This document shows positions 1 to 12,773 of a stretch of 64,000 nucleotides of DNA, piece by piece. The notes beneath the pieces are model-generated. The model worked only from the letters and a program-made list of their open reading frames with translations. It was not told the DNA's origin and ran no database searches. Within the stretch, counting starts at the first letter, position 1, and each line of letters opens with the position of its first letter. Location: NCBI RefSeq assembly GCF_910592395.1, contig NC_088313.1, positions 18,430,437 through 18,494,436 of the forward strand, read 5' to 3'. The DNA comes from Lineus longissimus (taxonomy: Eukaryota > Nemertea > Pilidiophora > Heteronemertea > Lineidae). The position numbers were made by a program, and so were the translations under genes.

Positions 1-3000
1 TTTGGCCCCAAAAGTACCAGACGTGACTAAGCTACTTTTTGAAACACATCCTACTTCGGGCGCAGGGGACGCATCTCAAAAACTAAATACATCCTCGTTG
101 AAATCAGTCTGTGATAAAAATAATAGTTGGTCCAAACTGGAGGTGTCCCACAGTGATGGTCTCATCAACAGTCCACTGAAAGGGCAAGAAAAATTTGTCA
201 GTGTAACGGATACTATCAACGGAATTGTTAGAGGCTCCGATCAGGGAGAGGGTGACGGTGTACTGCATCTGACAATATCTGGGTCATCATTAGCACCTCA
301 AAAGCAGCAGCCTGTTCAGACTTTGCTGCAAAAAGGTTCAAGTCGTTCTGTTCCAATGGGCAGGCAGTTATGTAGTTCCCTTGTCCCATCGCCATCCAAG
401 GACAAACTAACTTTACCATCAGATTCCACCATGAAACATCTACGAATAGCAGGTGGAATGGTTGTACCCTGCAGCCCTAACTTTTGGGATAATTCATCAG
501 ATGCGGACAGTTCTATGGACCCTTCAAATACCGACAGTCAGAATGCTATGACTCCAGGGCTTACAACGACATCCCCGTCCTCTGGACTCCTCCCATCATT
601 TGTACCGTTGACCTCCCCATCACAAACGTCCCCTCTCCCAAGTTTAAATATTGGCTTTTCAAAACAGAATATTGACATTGGTCAGGTTTCACCAATCGGC
701 TCAGAAAAATCACGATCAAATTTGAATTCACCGAATATGGCCAGCCCGTTAACATCACCTCGAGACCCGAGCTTTGGAGGGAAACGAAATGCATTTATGA
801 CAAATAAAGATATTTGTATTGGACTCCACTGTAGCAGTCCATCGGAGAGTTGCCTCATGCACCATGGATTATGTATTGATCGGCCAAGTAGCGTAAGTTC
901 TCAGGATAACAGTATCGATGGCTTAACAGACTGTGGTAGCCCAGCACCTATCGGTAGCATTGGTTATCAAATAAAGCACAGCATTGTGCCACGCGGTGAT
1001 ATGCGGAGAAATCGAACTCAGCTCATAGACTCGGAATCAAACTCTGAATGTGACTGTCCGTCTGGCAATTCAAGTCGAAACCAGAGTCCAGATTCTAAGA
1101 AGGGGCATGGGGTGCATCGTCAACGTATCAGTGCCGAACATGACTACCTGAGCATCTTTGGCAAGCCCAGACCTCCAGATGGATCAGGCAAACCCATAAA
1201 CGTGCCACCAGACAGAAATAACTGCCAACCACATACTCTACCTCTAAATAGTGAACTCGCTAACCAGTTACTGAAGCTTAAGCCCAGTCGACCCTCCAGT
1301 AAAAATCCAGTGGGGCGTCCTAAAGCACAGCACCCAAAGACCCCAAAGTTGGGAATGTTAATGAAACGGGGACTGTATATTCCAACTGGGCCGTTAGTGA
1401 GTGACGCTGACAAACGGGGCGAACATCCTTTGAAAGATCATGACTACTGCCTTCATGCGTTCTATCAGGCCATGACATTTAACACAGTAGATGAGGGACC
1501 ACGGCGCCCTGGACCCGTGCCCAAGGTGAAGGTCAAGAAGGAGAAAAAGAAGCCAAAAGTGGAGATATCCGTGTCTGATTCTAATGATGCTGAATCGCCA
1601 GAAAAACGCAAGAATAAGAAGAAATACAAAAAGTTGAAAACGGAAGTTAAGAAGAAGAAAAAGAAAGTAATAGTTGATAGTCCGACTTCGGCAGAAACAA
1701 GTGATGGGGAAGAGGTCGAGCTGGAGCTGGAGAAACCAGTGAACATTAAGAAAGAACCGCTTGATTTCTCTGATGAGGGTGAAAAAGAACCAGTGTTGGA
1801 GAAAGATGACCCGTTATATGTGCCACCTGTAGGAAAACTGGCAGACAAGGTTTTACGATCGAAAGATAAAAAAGTTGTGCCATTCAGCACGCGGCAGAAA
1901 GACGAGGACCGCGTCAAAGTCCCTGGGACTGCTCGGTTCCAGGATCAGTTCATCTATTTTGCCACAAAAAAGCCAAGACGGAGAGCGCGACCAGTAATAG
2001 GCGATATTTCCAAACTTCCCCAGAAAATGTTCACAAGCCAATCTGAATTTCTTCCTGGACTTGATTCAAGTTATATTGAAGCCAGGTCAAAATACTTGGG
2101 AAAACTAGTTCCGGAAAAAACTGTTAGTGAATCCGAGACAGTGTCTTCAAAGTCAGAACCCTTCCCATCAATGGATCTGCCACAAGAGCACTTAGATTTG
2201 CCATCAGATTTCATGATGATGAATGATATCCCGCATGGCAAACTGGCCGTTGGTATATCTGAAGAGGAGAGTCAGTTCATTCAATCTCTGTATAATGAGG
2301 ACCACGCGCAAGCTGGCCATGAGGAATACCCACAGGAAATTGATTCCATGGCTTGCGATCTCACCAATGAGCAGGTCCGCGAGTTCTTGAACCATTTTGG
2401 CGTAGAAAAGGCAATGAAATTTTTGACCGGGGAGAATGTGGTAGAAGAGACTGTAGAGACGGCGTCGCCAGTGCCCCTTGGTGGTGATGATACTTGTGAA
2501 CACATGATCAGTGATAAAGATCCACACATGTTACCTGTGGTTGTGACCGAACCAGTGGGTATGAATACGGACATCGCAGTCTCTTCAATGTCTTCTGTCA
2601 CCTCTGCTGCAGAACAAGCTTTGAATACGACGCAGAATACGATAGCCAGTATCCATGAATCGTTGGAGATGGAGACGGATTCTACTGCTGCGGAACAAGC
2701 TTTGAATACAACACAAGAAACGATAGCGAGTATCCGTGAATCGTTGGAAATGGAGACAGAATCTATCAAAAGTGGTACGTCAGAGACGCACTTGGTACCT
2801 GTGAGTGTGTCTCAGGATTCCACCACGCATACTGAGAGCGTTGCGAGTGAGCCGCCTGAACTCGACGTTGGTACAAGTCTTCAGGATAGAAACGATGAGG
2901 TGCAGGATGTCACCAAACTTGACCAAAAGGAAGTTTTGAATACGCATGATCTTGGTTTCACAAATATTGCAACAGATTCCACTCCGCATGATCTATTTGA

Positions 3001-6000
3001 CTTGGATGATGATGATCTGCTGAACGCAAATCTAAACTTTGTCAACATGAACATGATCTTGAATTTCCAATCGCCGGAAAAAATGAGTATGAATCAGCGG
3101 GCAAATGATAACAATCGAAACTTGACAAAAATGAGGAAAATCAACTTCGAGGATAATTCTAATGTGCCATCCAGCTCTCAGCTCCTTAGTTCACCGTTAA
3201 TTCCAAAACCAATTGACACTGCCTCTATCGATAGCGATATCTCCATCGATTCAATAACTCAGTCTAGTCACCCCATTGAGAGTACACGACCTGGTCGAAA
3301 CAACCCATTCAGCATCGGCAAGCCAGATATGTTCAAATCGGGCATGTTGAATCGCCTCCATAACATTCCTGATCCCACAGATTCTGGTGTACCTGAGCTG
3401 ATCTTTGTCAACATGTTCTGGAACGATCTCCCAGGATTACTTATCAATGAGAAAGAATATGTTCGATTGGTTGATATACATAAACAGGTCTTACCAGCAA
3501 AACCAACAGGACTCTTAAAAAACCGCTGCAGAGCTCTCAAATTGGAGTTCACGAACTGTTCTGAACTACAGCGGGATTTTCTCATACGGTATGCCCACGC
3601 CGCAGCTTCAAGGAGTACATTGATTGTCACTAAAGCAGTTGCAGAAACTTTGATAGGGTACTATGTCAACCCTCCACCGAGATCGACAAGAGCAGATCTT
3701 CATGAGGAAAATGAAACCGAGGATGTCGAGATCGAACAGCCCAAGTTTACGGGTGGTAAAGGGAAAGGAAAAGGAAAGCGTAGTCGATTGAATGGTGACA
3801 AAGCGTCGTCACGACTTGCCAAGTCAGTAAATGTCGACGAGGATTCTGCTGTGGCGAATGATGATGTCCCCCTGAAGTTGACTCTGAAGTTGAAGGATTG
3901 TCCCAATTATTCGAGGCTTCTTATGCCCAAGGATAGGTGAGAGCAATTTATTATATCAATAAGACTCTAAGTTGTTCCCAAAATGGTCACTCTGCAAACT
4001 TGAGGATTGGTTACTCATGATTCTCACTTTTTTTCCTATCTGGTGTATGGTGGGAAGGTTAAAACTGGGAGGGACGTAAGATTGGGGACAATTTATTCTT
4101 GTCGTTAAGTCATGACATCCGCATGTCACTTCTATTCAAAATCTGGGAGAAAAACTAAAAGTTCTGCCTCTCACTGAGAAGGCCTTAGACGTCTCACAGA
4201 CTGGAAGGGTCAACCATGTACAATCGTATAATGTGCATCTGTGTTATGCATAGCAATACTTGGCGGTACATATCGACAGCCAGCAAATTCACTAGTGCTG
4301 CCTCCTGGGATGATTAAATTATACTACAGATTTTGTCCAGTTGACCATGTTCACAGGGTCTGAACCAACGACCAACAATACACCACTTTGTATGGATTTC
4401 TGCCAACATGGGTGAACTTACTCTACACACACGTAAAACCAACAGATTACACATCACACATATTCACCACTTCAAATACAGACCATGTTTACTGATTAGA
4501 TATAAGGATCTTAGTTATTCCTGAACAGACCATTAGGTTTGGAATGCTTTTGGCATACAAATGGAATACTGGTGGTGTGATTCAAGCTGGTATAAAGGGT
4601 TTGGCCAACACCAAACTTTTCTAAAAACACTAAATTTTAAAAAAATTTATAAACATATTTTACAAGGTTCAAATGATATTGATGGGGGTGGTATTAACTG
4701 AGTTTTCCATACTTCATCTATCAACTATACATGTATTTGAAAATACCTTGAATATCTAGACATTTTAGAATATCAATACGCGTAGTTTCCAGGTGATACA
4801 GCCTGAGCTTATTCTTTTGTTGCTGTAATAAGCTGAAATACAAGCTGGATTAAAGATCTGAACTGTAGCGTTAAGAAAAAGGGTTAAGCTAATGTAATAA
4901 GCTATGAGCTTATGAGTGACATTTGACACGATGATGACTCATGATCGTCTAGTTGATAGTTCAACATCTCTATCTCTGGTCTGAGTGGGGGTAATGTACA
5001 TAACACTCACATCACTATTACTTAAAAATCATGTTGTGTTCCATAAGTTCACAGGTCATGTCCTGTCACCAGTCATTTGTAATGATAGCATTCTGTCCCA
5101 CCACAATTAAAATCTGACATTGATTCATTGAGATACAGAGATTGCTGCTTTAGAAAGAGGTTTTGAAAATGGGAGATTTTTTAAGATTTGTAAATGTACA
5201 CACAGGCCAATTAACTTAATGTACTCCAAGGACGGATGTTTCCTTTCACATAGCGCTAAAATCAAAACTTCAGCCGGCGGGAAGCGCAAAATAGGTTTGC
5301 CTGGCCTAATCAGATTCAAAGGACACGTTAAGACCCATTTCTTCACCCAGGATAATGATATGCCGTCAACTCAGTTCATCCTTTGTGATCATTATCACCA
5401 ATGATAATAATACAATAACAGGATGTGCTGGTATATTATGACTGAGGGATGGGGAATTCGTTCGGTCATCAGATCTGAGATCATGGTGTAATCTATGTGG
5501 AATGGTAAACATGTAAAGAAGTAAAGTGACTGTAGTACACACAATGTGAAAAGTTAAAATATTGATGTCAGAAGAAGAAGTTATGAGTATTCATTCTTCC
5601 CATATATCATTTCAGACTGGTCAGCTATTCCACGTCGGATGACTCTAGCACCGATGATGAGTCAACTGAAAGTGAGCCAGAAGACGTGCGGAAAAAACGA
5701 GTACGTAAGATTGTCTCGCTGAGACGGAAAGCAAAGAGCCTCAGGAATGATATATTGCTTCTAACTGGCCAAGTGATCGACGATGAGGAGTTACCAAGTC
5801 GCAAACGGATCTACAGGAAACGTCTTCCAATCAAGTTAACAAAACGGGCAGATCGTAATATGTCTGGAATACGTTCTGGTCATTCTAGCGCCAGCAGTAG
5901 TCGCAGGAGTAGTGTAGATTACAGTCGGCGCAAGATGAGTGCTAAGATGCAGAAGTTGCTGCTTAACCCAGAGGAGGCAGAGGAACGGACCAAACAGGCA

Positions 6001-7938
6001 ATATTCGATATCGATTCGACGATTGACGAGGTCCTGGGAAATGTGCGGCGCCAGTGTGAAGCTGAAGAGCGCAGGGGGAAAGTTGTTCGAAATGTTACCC
6101 GACCTTCTAACGTAGTGCAACGTAGGGCACTGCCCGCATTATACCAACATCTATTATCAAAAGAGGCTCCTGCAGCACAGATCAAAAAGTCTATCAGTGC
6201 ACCGAGCCTTGTGACACCTGTGCTTGGGAGTGCAATTACCTCATGTGAAAAGGACATTGCTCCGGTTAAAATGGGAACTACAGGTGACGATGGTGTGGAA
6301 ATACCTATAACATTATCAAATAAAGTGAGTCTACAACCTATTAAGAACACTGGGCCAAGAAGTGTGATCCTTGTGAGGCCAAGTAGTGTGACCAACCCAC
6401 AAAGTAATGAAACGTCTGATGTGCCTAGAAAAGAGACTGTGGCACCAAGTAATGAGACTTTGGTTTCTAATAGTAAAGTGAAGCCAGTCTTGATAGAAAT
6501 TCCACCAGAGGTCATAGAAAACATCTCAGTGAATGAAAGTGAACCTCGGGAAGCGCTGGTAATGAAACGCGACAGTGATTTGGTCGAACAGCCATCAGAA
6601 AAACATGTAGTGACGATTGAAAACTTTTCGCCAACTTCAGGCAGGTCTAAGTTCATCCAGCCCATCTTGATTGAGATCTCGGAGTCTAATGATGGAGTGG
6701 TGTCCATTGATATGCCCACAACACCAGCTCCTAATGATCATGATAACAAAAAGCCTGAGGAAAACGTTGATGTTAGAAACGATAAAACAACTGAAAGTCC
6801 AAAAGTTGTTGTTGAACATTTGCACCCCCAAGACAACATTTTGTCTCTGGCATTGAATGGCAGGGATCTCACAACAAATGTGCAAAATGAGCTTGACTCG
6901 CCATCTAAGTCCTCAGATCATCTTGGACCACTTCGTGTTCTGCATCGAGATTCTGCGAACAGTAATGGGAAGCGCCTGTCCCAGTCAGGTGGATTATATG
7001 TGAATATGTTCAATGACAAATCTTCAAAATGCATCATGTGTACGAACTGTGGCAACTTGTTCACAATTGAGAACTTCTTGTGTCATCTTCATGGTGCGGA
7101 TACAGTCAGTCTGCTTGATGTGAGAGCCAAGCAGACCTTAGACATTCAGAGTTCTGAGCCTTCAGAATGGGAGCAGACACAATGGCAGGAATTCAAAGCA
7201 AAATGTTGTAAATTTGAAGCAGAGACTCCCAGTGATGTGGAGAAGAATGGGAAAAATGGAAATAAAATCGTCAAAGCCTTGCAGTTTGAGATAATCAATC
7301 AAGCACAAGGTGACAAGGTTGTTTCTGATCCAAACGTCAGGCACAGTGGGCGTGTGCGCAAACCTAAACAACGTTTCTCGATTGAGGAGTACATGTTCTC
7401 TTCAGGTAACCCTCCAGAGGGGGAAAGTGAAGCAAAAACTGTAGTCGAAATTGAACCAAAGAAAATTAATCGTGAGATTCGAAAAGTTTCTTCGGACAGT
7501 AGCAACAACAAGAACCTTGTTGATAATGGCAGGAAAAGCTGCACCGACAACAACAAAAATCAGGTTCATGAGGTCAGGAATATTGAACCAACATGTAAAA
7601 TAAAAAGAAGGAATCGAGGTCTTGAGAATGGGAATAACAGTGACATGCGTCTCAGCAGAAACCATGTCGCCAAAACTGTTCAGTCCAAGAAAGAAAATAC
7701 AAACAATTCACTTACTAAGGTGACACCACCTTCTGTAAAGGAGACACCCACTTCTGGGCTGCGTGTTTCCTCTCGGGAATCAACTTCCAGATTTAAACGT
7801 CTGGCCACGTCATCGATATCGCCGCCAACTGGCAACAAAAAGCCGCGTCTAGATACAGAGACGAGGCATCGAAGTCGTTCCAGATCATCAACCAGCCCTG
7901 CCGCATCAACACAAAGACACCTTGGGGATAAACCATGA
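1..7938 (+). CDS. Giant Ski/Sno-family-like protein, 5'-partial, last two exons
   Basis: Two exons join in frame: 1-3936 (open from the window edge, codons from base 2) and 5616-7938 (stop TGA 7936-7938). The donor at 3937 (GTGAGA) leaves phase 2, and the acceptor TTTCAG ending at 5615 supplies one base and restores the frame, so the visible protein is about 2,087 residues. Most of it is disordered: Ser/Pro-rich at first, then a Lys-rich block (about residues 510-560) and acidic stretches. Residues about 1130-1221 fit the Ski/Sno/Dac fold: an I-x-EKEYVRLVDIHKQVL-type start, a central RC..L pair, then LIVTKAVAETLIGYY, which parallels LITK.DAERL in SKI. Exon 2 has KCIMCTNCGNLF and, after 11 residues, HLH (Cys codons 7030, 7039, 7048; His codons 7084, 7090), closely matching the CIQC..C...HSH SMAD4-binding module of SKI. 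The domains imply a nuclear transcriptional cofactor. Its length and the roughly 560-residue gap between the domains differ from SKI, SKIL, SKOR and DACH, so I give no symbol. The 5' end is missing. Confidence 0.8.
2606..2767 (+). repeat. In-frame 81-bp tandem duplication in the Ski-like exon
   Basis: Two adjacent 81-bp units, starting at about 2606 and 2687, encode near-identical 27-residue blocks that begin AAEQALNTTQ and end in ESLEMET. They differ at a few synonymous and non-synonymous sites, for example Asn/Glu and His/Arg. The period is a multiple of three, so the frame is kept. The block lies in the acidic disordered region upstream of the Ski/Sno-like domain. Confidence 0.9.
3937..5615 (+). 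other. Intron between the two Ski-like exons
   Basis: A 1,679-bp phase-2 intron with donor GTGAGA at 3937 and an acceptor at 5610-5615 preceded by a T/C-rich tract. The only long open stretch (5219-5404) has no recognisable protein features. I see no repeat or RNA gene in it. Confidence 0.8.
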
Positions 7939-9036
7939 TGTGTGGGTGATTCAAGTTCAACTAACCTAATCAGCTTGTTTGTTCAAGATTAATTAATTCT
8001 GCATTTTCAAGATCATTCAGTTTAAGAGAATTATTTGAATCACGGCAAAAAATAGTTTGGCTTTTGTGTTTGATGAGTACCTGAAATCATTTCATAACAT
8101 TTGACAGGAATTTGTTCAATCGTTCTTTGAAAATAATCCCGAAGTATTCGATGTTGCTTTAGTCACTGTTTCAAATAGTTGTTATCCTATGATGAATCAT
8201 GTTATTGAGAAAGTCTTTTCGTGAGATTGGGCAGGAAAAGAAAGGTCCCAGATGATTTGGTGAATGTGTCTTTGTGAGACACTTGGCTTGGGAATACCCA
8301 GGTGACGATTAAAGAAACTTCCTAGATATATTGCAACACAAAGAGGTCTGTTGCAGAAACTGTTCAGGAGCACTGTATATCATTTACACTTCCTAAAAAT
8401 GGTGTTAGTTTGGTGTGCGATGCATCGTAGTGCAGAGGATACAAAATTGTTGAAAACATGTTTTTGTGTGAAATTATGTCTCCTATTGTAACCCCTCCCT
8501 CATGTATAATGTGCGATGTATACCGGAAGTTTAAAAAATGGCAAAAGTAGTGAGTTGTGGCCCTGGCCCTGTGTCTGTCATTGATCTTTTACAGCCATGT
8601 TATTCAGGTGTTTGGGTTTCCCTTGGGGGGGGGGGGGAATAGATGTTAAGTAAGTGCTTTGGGACTGTCGTACAGTATAAAGCAATCCATCAAACTAACG
8701 TTAATTTTTCACAATATTGTGTGATTTTAATTGCATTAGTTGGTAAATGATAAGATTAGGTTGATGTCTGTGACCTGGTTGATAGGAAAAACTCCAGTAC
8801 TTATTACAGGGCCATGTATTGTTTGAATGACACCTTCAGCGCCAGTGTTTCACCCCCTTTTCAGACTCCCAGAAAAAAAAGGATAAGAGATGGCTGCATA
8901 AGGTCTTTTGCAGTGACTCCTCCAAGACAAGGTCTTCTTGAATCTATAGAGTTATGTTAGCTACACTCCTTTACTATATTTTATTTTTTTGTTGAAAAAT
9001 GACCCCCTTTTCTAACACCCACCCCCTAAAAATTCC

Positions 9037-9069
<33 letters not shown>

Positions 9070-9770
9070 AACAGCTTTATTTTGTTATTCAGTGGTTGGG
9101 TCTTTTCAGTTCCTACCTTGCCCTGAAGATGGCGATGGCGTAGTTCTTTCATGAAGTCCGTGAGACTCCGATAACCAGCTCAAAGAGGGGGGATTTGGAC
9201 CACGTAGATCTACGTGGTGTGGCGCTGAACGTGATATTCAATGTAATAACTCGTCAGTGTGATGCACAATGTATGTACAACCAAAATCAAGATGGCTGTT
9301 GGTGTTCTTAAAGAAAAGGAACAGTCTTGCTCTGTAGAAATATTGTCCTTCATACGGTGGATGATACTTTTCTGTTCCTGTGAAAGTAAACTGAATAGGA
9401 CTGAAAACATGGCATACATGTTAGTCTAGCAGTCGTTCCTGAGGAACTGGGACACGATGTGTATTCTATTCCTGAGTTGGTTTTATTAGTTGTGATGTTG
9501 ACCTTTTCATTGGTAACAAAAGGGCTGTATTCAATCTGCAGTTTTATGTACAAATTAAGTTCTGGTTTTGGTGGGGTGGGGTCACTGTTGTTTGACAAGT
9601 TACCTTGTTCTGGTAGAAACATTACGATTATCTTAGAAATTGCTGTAAAAATGTACAAATGTATAAATACAAGCCTTCTTTTTACAAAAAAAAAAATTAC
9701 TAGCAAGTATATTGTTGAATTTTGTTTTTTGACCATCCATGTCTTGGATTTGTGAGGTATTACATCAGAG
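7939..9770 (+). other. Probable 3' UTR and flank of the Ski-like gene
   Basis: AT-rich, non-coding DNA after the stop codon. It holds a 13-base G run (8625-8637), an ATTAAA-type hexamer near 8308, the hexanucleotide repeat listed separately and an A10 run at about 9689. No canonical AATAAA with a clear downstream element stands out, so I cannot place the cleavage site. Short open frames here (for example 9459-9755) show no domain features. Confidence 0.4.
9037..9069 (+). repeat. GTCGGT hexanucleotide microsatellite
   Basis: About five perfect tandem copies of a 6-bp GGTGTC unit in the flank of the Ski-like gene, directly after a C-rich tract. Confidence 0.9.
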
Positions 9771-10289
9771 CCTAGAGTGACAAAATCCTAAACTGGACAC
9801 TCTTCCATCTTTAATAGTCTAGTGGTTGTGACAGTCGAGGCAGACCAATGAGTGGGAATCTCCAAGCCATTTGAACCACGAATTAGAGTCCAGGATGACC
9901 AATATCCCAAGTTGGTTGTGACCTCTGAGGGAGATTGGGATAGTGACAATTCCCTTGTAAAGAGATCAGGAGAAATGTAAATGTCTGTTTCTTTGAGAAC
10001 CACTGCCTGTCACGGAGGGTATGGCATCTGCTGGGTAACAAACCTTGTCACATCCAAGGGTCCTCGGCCATCCTAAACTGGTCTTGAGATGAGACATCAT
10101 TTCTTCGGCCGGTTTGTCCTAGACACTGTCACAACCAAGCTGATGACAGTAGCTGTTACAATTCTGACTTTACGACGGTGAATCCAAGATCTTTTTCATT
10201 ATTCGTTATAGAAGAGACGGCCAAGTATGTTGTACCTGTCTTCACAAGCATGGCGACATGATAGCTCAGCCTAAGGCCCTGGTGTGCGT

Positions 10290-10351
10290 GTCATCTAGAG
10301 CAGCGTGAGATGTTAGGTCAGGCAAAGACAGCAGGCCCAGATGACTACTGT
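10290..10351 (+). repeat. 62-bp dispersed repeat, copy 1
   Basis: This segment aligns without gaps to 19910-19971, with about 7 differences in 62 positions by eye. Both copies start GTCATCTAGAGCA and contain AGACAGCAGGCCCAGATGAC. The copies lie 9.6 kb apart in the same orientation, and the second directly abuts the 57-bp minisatellite. Confidence 0.8.
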
Positions 10352-10650
10352 TGGAGAAACAACCCCCCCCCCAACACCACTGCCAAACCTATGGCATTGT
10401 ATATTTCCACTAGTGTAAATCTATATGGTTGCGGGCCACAGCAGCTTCTGGTTGGCAAGGAGTATTCTTGTCCTTGGAGGTTGTGATCAGTGGGTCGAGC
10501 GAGTGAATTTACTGTGCAATGGTTCCTGGCCGATTTTACAGCATCATCTTGTATGGTTGCTTGTTGAAGTTTTGATCTGCTCTAGGAGCAGGGACTGGGG
10601 GCTTTAATCTACATGTCTTTTTGCGGACCCTCACAACTGATACAAGGCAT

Positions 10651-10940
10651 CTGAATCAGGATGGGCGCAATCATAGGTTGTGACTCCGACACAGACAAAA
10701 ACCATCAGAGCAAGGTCAATTCTGGGCAAGAGTATAGACCATCATAGTAGTGGGGGTCTCAAGGAGGACACTCAGGACTGGTACAATGTCACCAACCAAC
10801 CAACCTGCATCAGATTGATGGGTACAATCACAGGTTGTGACATTGTCCCTAACAAGCCACCAGAATCAGGTCAACTCTGGACTGCTGTACAGACCACCAT
10901 ATTGAAGAGTCTCAATGCAAGATACAAGGCCAAACTCTGA
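10651..10940 (+). repeat. Degenerate tandem duplication, period about 155 bp
   Basis: Two diverged copies share the ordered words CAATCA.AGGTTGTGAC, TCAGGTCAA.TCTGG, AGACCA.CAT and AG..TCTCAA. The second copy begins near 10806. No coding signal survives across both. Confidence 0.6.
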
Positions 10941-12130
10941 AGTACATGTACATGTAGTTTGATAATATTAAGATTTGCATAAACAATGGAGCACATTTTC
11001 CCCTAATGCAAGGCACAACTCAGAAGTGCTCTCGACAGAGATTCTTGAAATGCTGTTTAGTTTTTCCACAGCACAGACAGTCTTAGCATTTTTTTTCTCT
11101 TCTGCAGCTTCAATCCTAAAATGTTATGTAAAAGAGTAAAGCAAACAAAATGACACTTGTTCCATTGTACAATATCAGCTCCAATAATTAGTCTTGGCTC
11201 TCAGATTAGTGTATCCCGTGGATATTCCATGGTACAATCTTTACTCTAATAACCAGATTTACAACTTTTCAAATCACATACTACAGAGCACAAACTACAC
11301 AGTTATATGCCAAAATAGGCCTGCTCATGGTAAGAAACTATCAAATGAGCCATTGAATGCGACATGTAACAAGCAACACTAATTTACAAAGGATGTGAAA
11401 GAGTTGACCGTTTGACGAAATGCCACATAACTATCAAGTAATCGCCCTCTGAACTGGTGACAATCGGACTGGCCTGAAATTCTCATTATCGTCCACTCCT
11501 CAGTAAAAAGAAATCCAACTAAAATGGGGTCATTGTATACAGTTGTACTGTATTACCCCGATGAGAAGCATTTTCAAGTATGTCCCCCACTCTCAACTAA
11601 GATATTTGTGCGTGCCGGTTTGACTACGGGCTGAAGTTGACGATGTACTCCTGACGGAGCTATTGGGTTCTTCGCCCGCTCATTGACCGAGGCATGGTGA
11701 CCTGGAGACAGTGACCGGGTTAGCACTAGCTGGTCGAAGGACATATTCACAGGGCGTCCATTCGCAACTTCTCATCTTTCAGGTACAACCTATTCACGTG
11801 GACCAAGTCTTACCCAGAACCTCCCCTTACGTAGCGTGGGGTACCAACCCACCGCAAATTCAGGAGATGTGTGCGTGGTTACTGAATATCCTACACCACA
11901 CCCAGATCTCAGAACTGGTTGTGATGCTGCCCATTCGCAATAGGTTTAACCGCCGTCATGCCCCTTTGATTTCGCCATTCAACTCCACCATCGGGACACA
12001 GGCCTCAAATTGAGGGATGGGCGATAATGATTATTTCAGACCGATCAGAATGTCACAAGCCCAGAGCGAAATCACCAGACAGTTATATGGAGTTACACCA
12101 AAAGGCTGACCCCTCACTTCATTTGTAAAT

Positions 12131-12405
12131 AGGTGTTGGATATTTTTGTCACATTCAATGGACCCAGTCCAACAATCTCTGGAGGGACCTTCAGTGCGGC
12201 AAATCGCATAGGTTTTTAAAAGTGAAGACAAAAAGGTCACTCCACTAGCTCAGCTACAGTAACTAGAATACCAGGTGTTGGATATCTTTTTTACATTTAA
12301 TTCAGACAGTCCAACAATCTTTTGAGGGATCAATGCAGTTGATCATGATGGCTTTTTTAAACTGAAAACAAATGGGTCACTAACGCTACCTAAGCTACAG
12401 TGGAG
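12131..12405 (+). repeat. Degenerate tandem duplication, period about 142 bp
   Basis: AGGTGTTGGATAT, CAGTCCAACAATCT, GAGGGA and GGTCACT occur in the same order in two adjacent copies starting at 12131 and 12273, ending with an AGCTACAGT.A motif. The copies are diverged, so the duplication is old. Confidence 0.75.
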
Positions 12406-12773
12406 AAATAATGGTGTCCAGGTTCACTGAGAAGTAAAAGCACCATCATGCAGAATCTGGAGATATTACTTATCAACTTTTAGGCCTACATAGAAAACAA
12501 GTCCCCATCTGCTGAAAAAGTAAAGGTCCACTATGTATTTTTTGTGCCTCACAGTCCTTCACGATAATCTTCATGCTCACAATGTTCTCCACATGTAGTA
12601 GTGTACCATCTCAGAGGACTTAACTGGTGGACCATAGCTGAAATAATGACAAGGACTGATTGTGAGTAAAAGAAAAATACATTAACTTTGTAATACTGTG
12701 AAATGTCTTTCAATGAAATCATCTTGCACATTTTTTTGATTTTGATGTCTTCTTCTGCCAAAACAGACAGGTG

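Noticed and set aside
5219-5404. 61-codon frame in the Ski-like intron (KTSAGGKRKIGLPGL...)
   Set aside because: It lies inside a well-defined intron and has no exon-type borders or domain similarity.
9459-9755. 98-codon plus-strand frame with hydrophobic stretches
   Set aside because: Low-complexity AT-rich 3' flank with no conserved pattern. Antisense frames of similar length overlap it.
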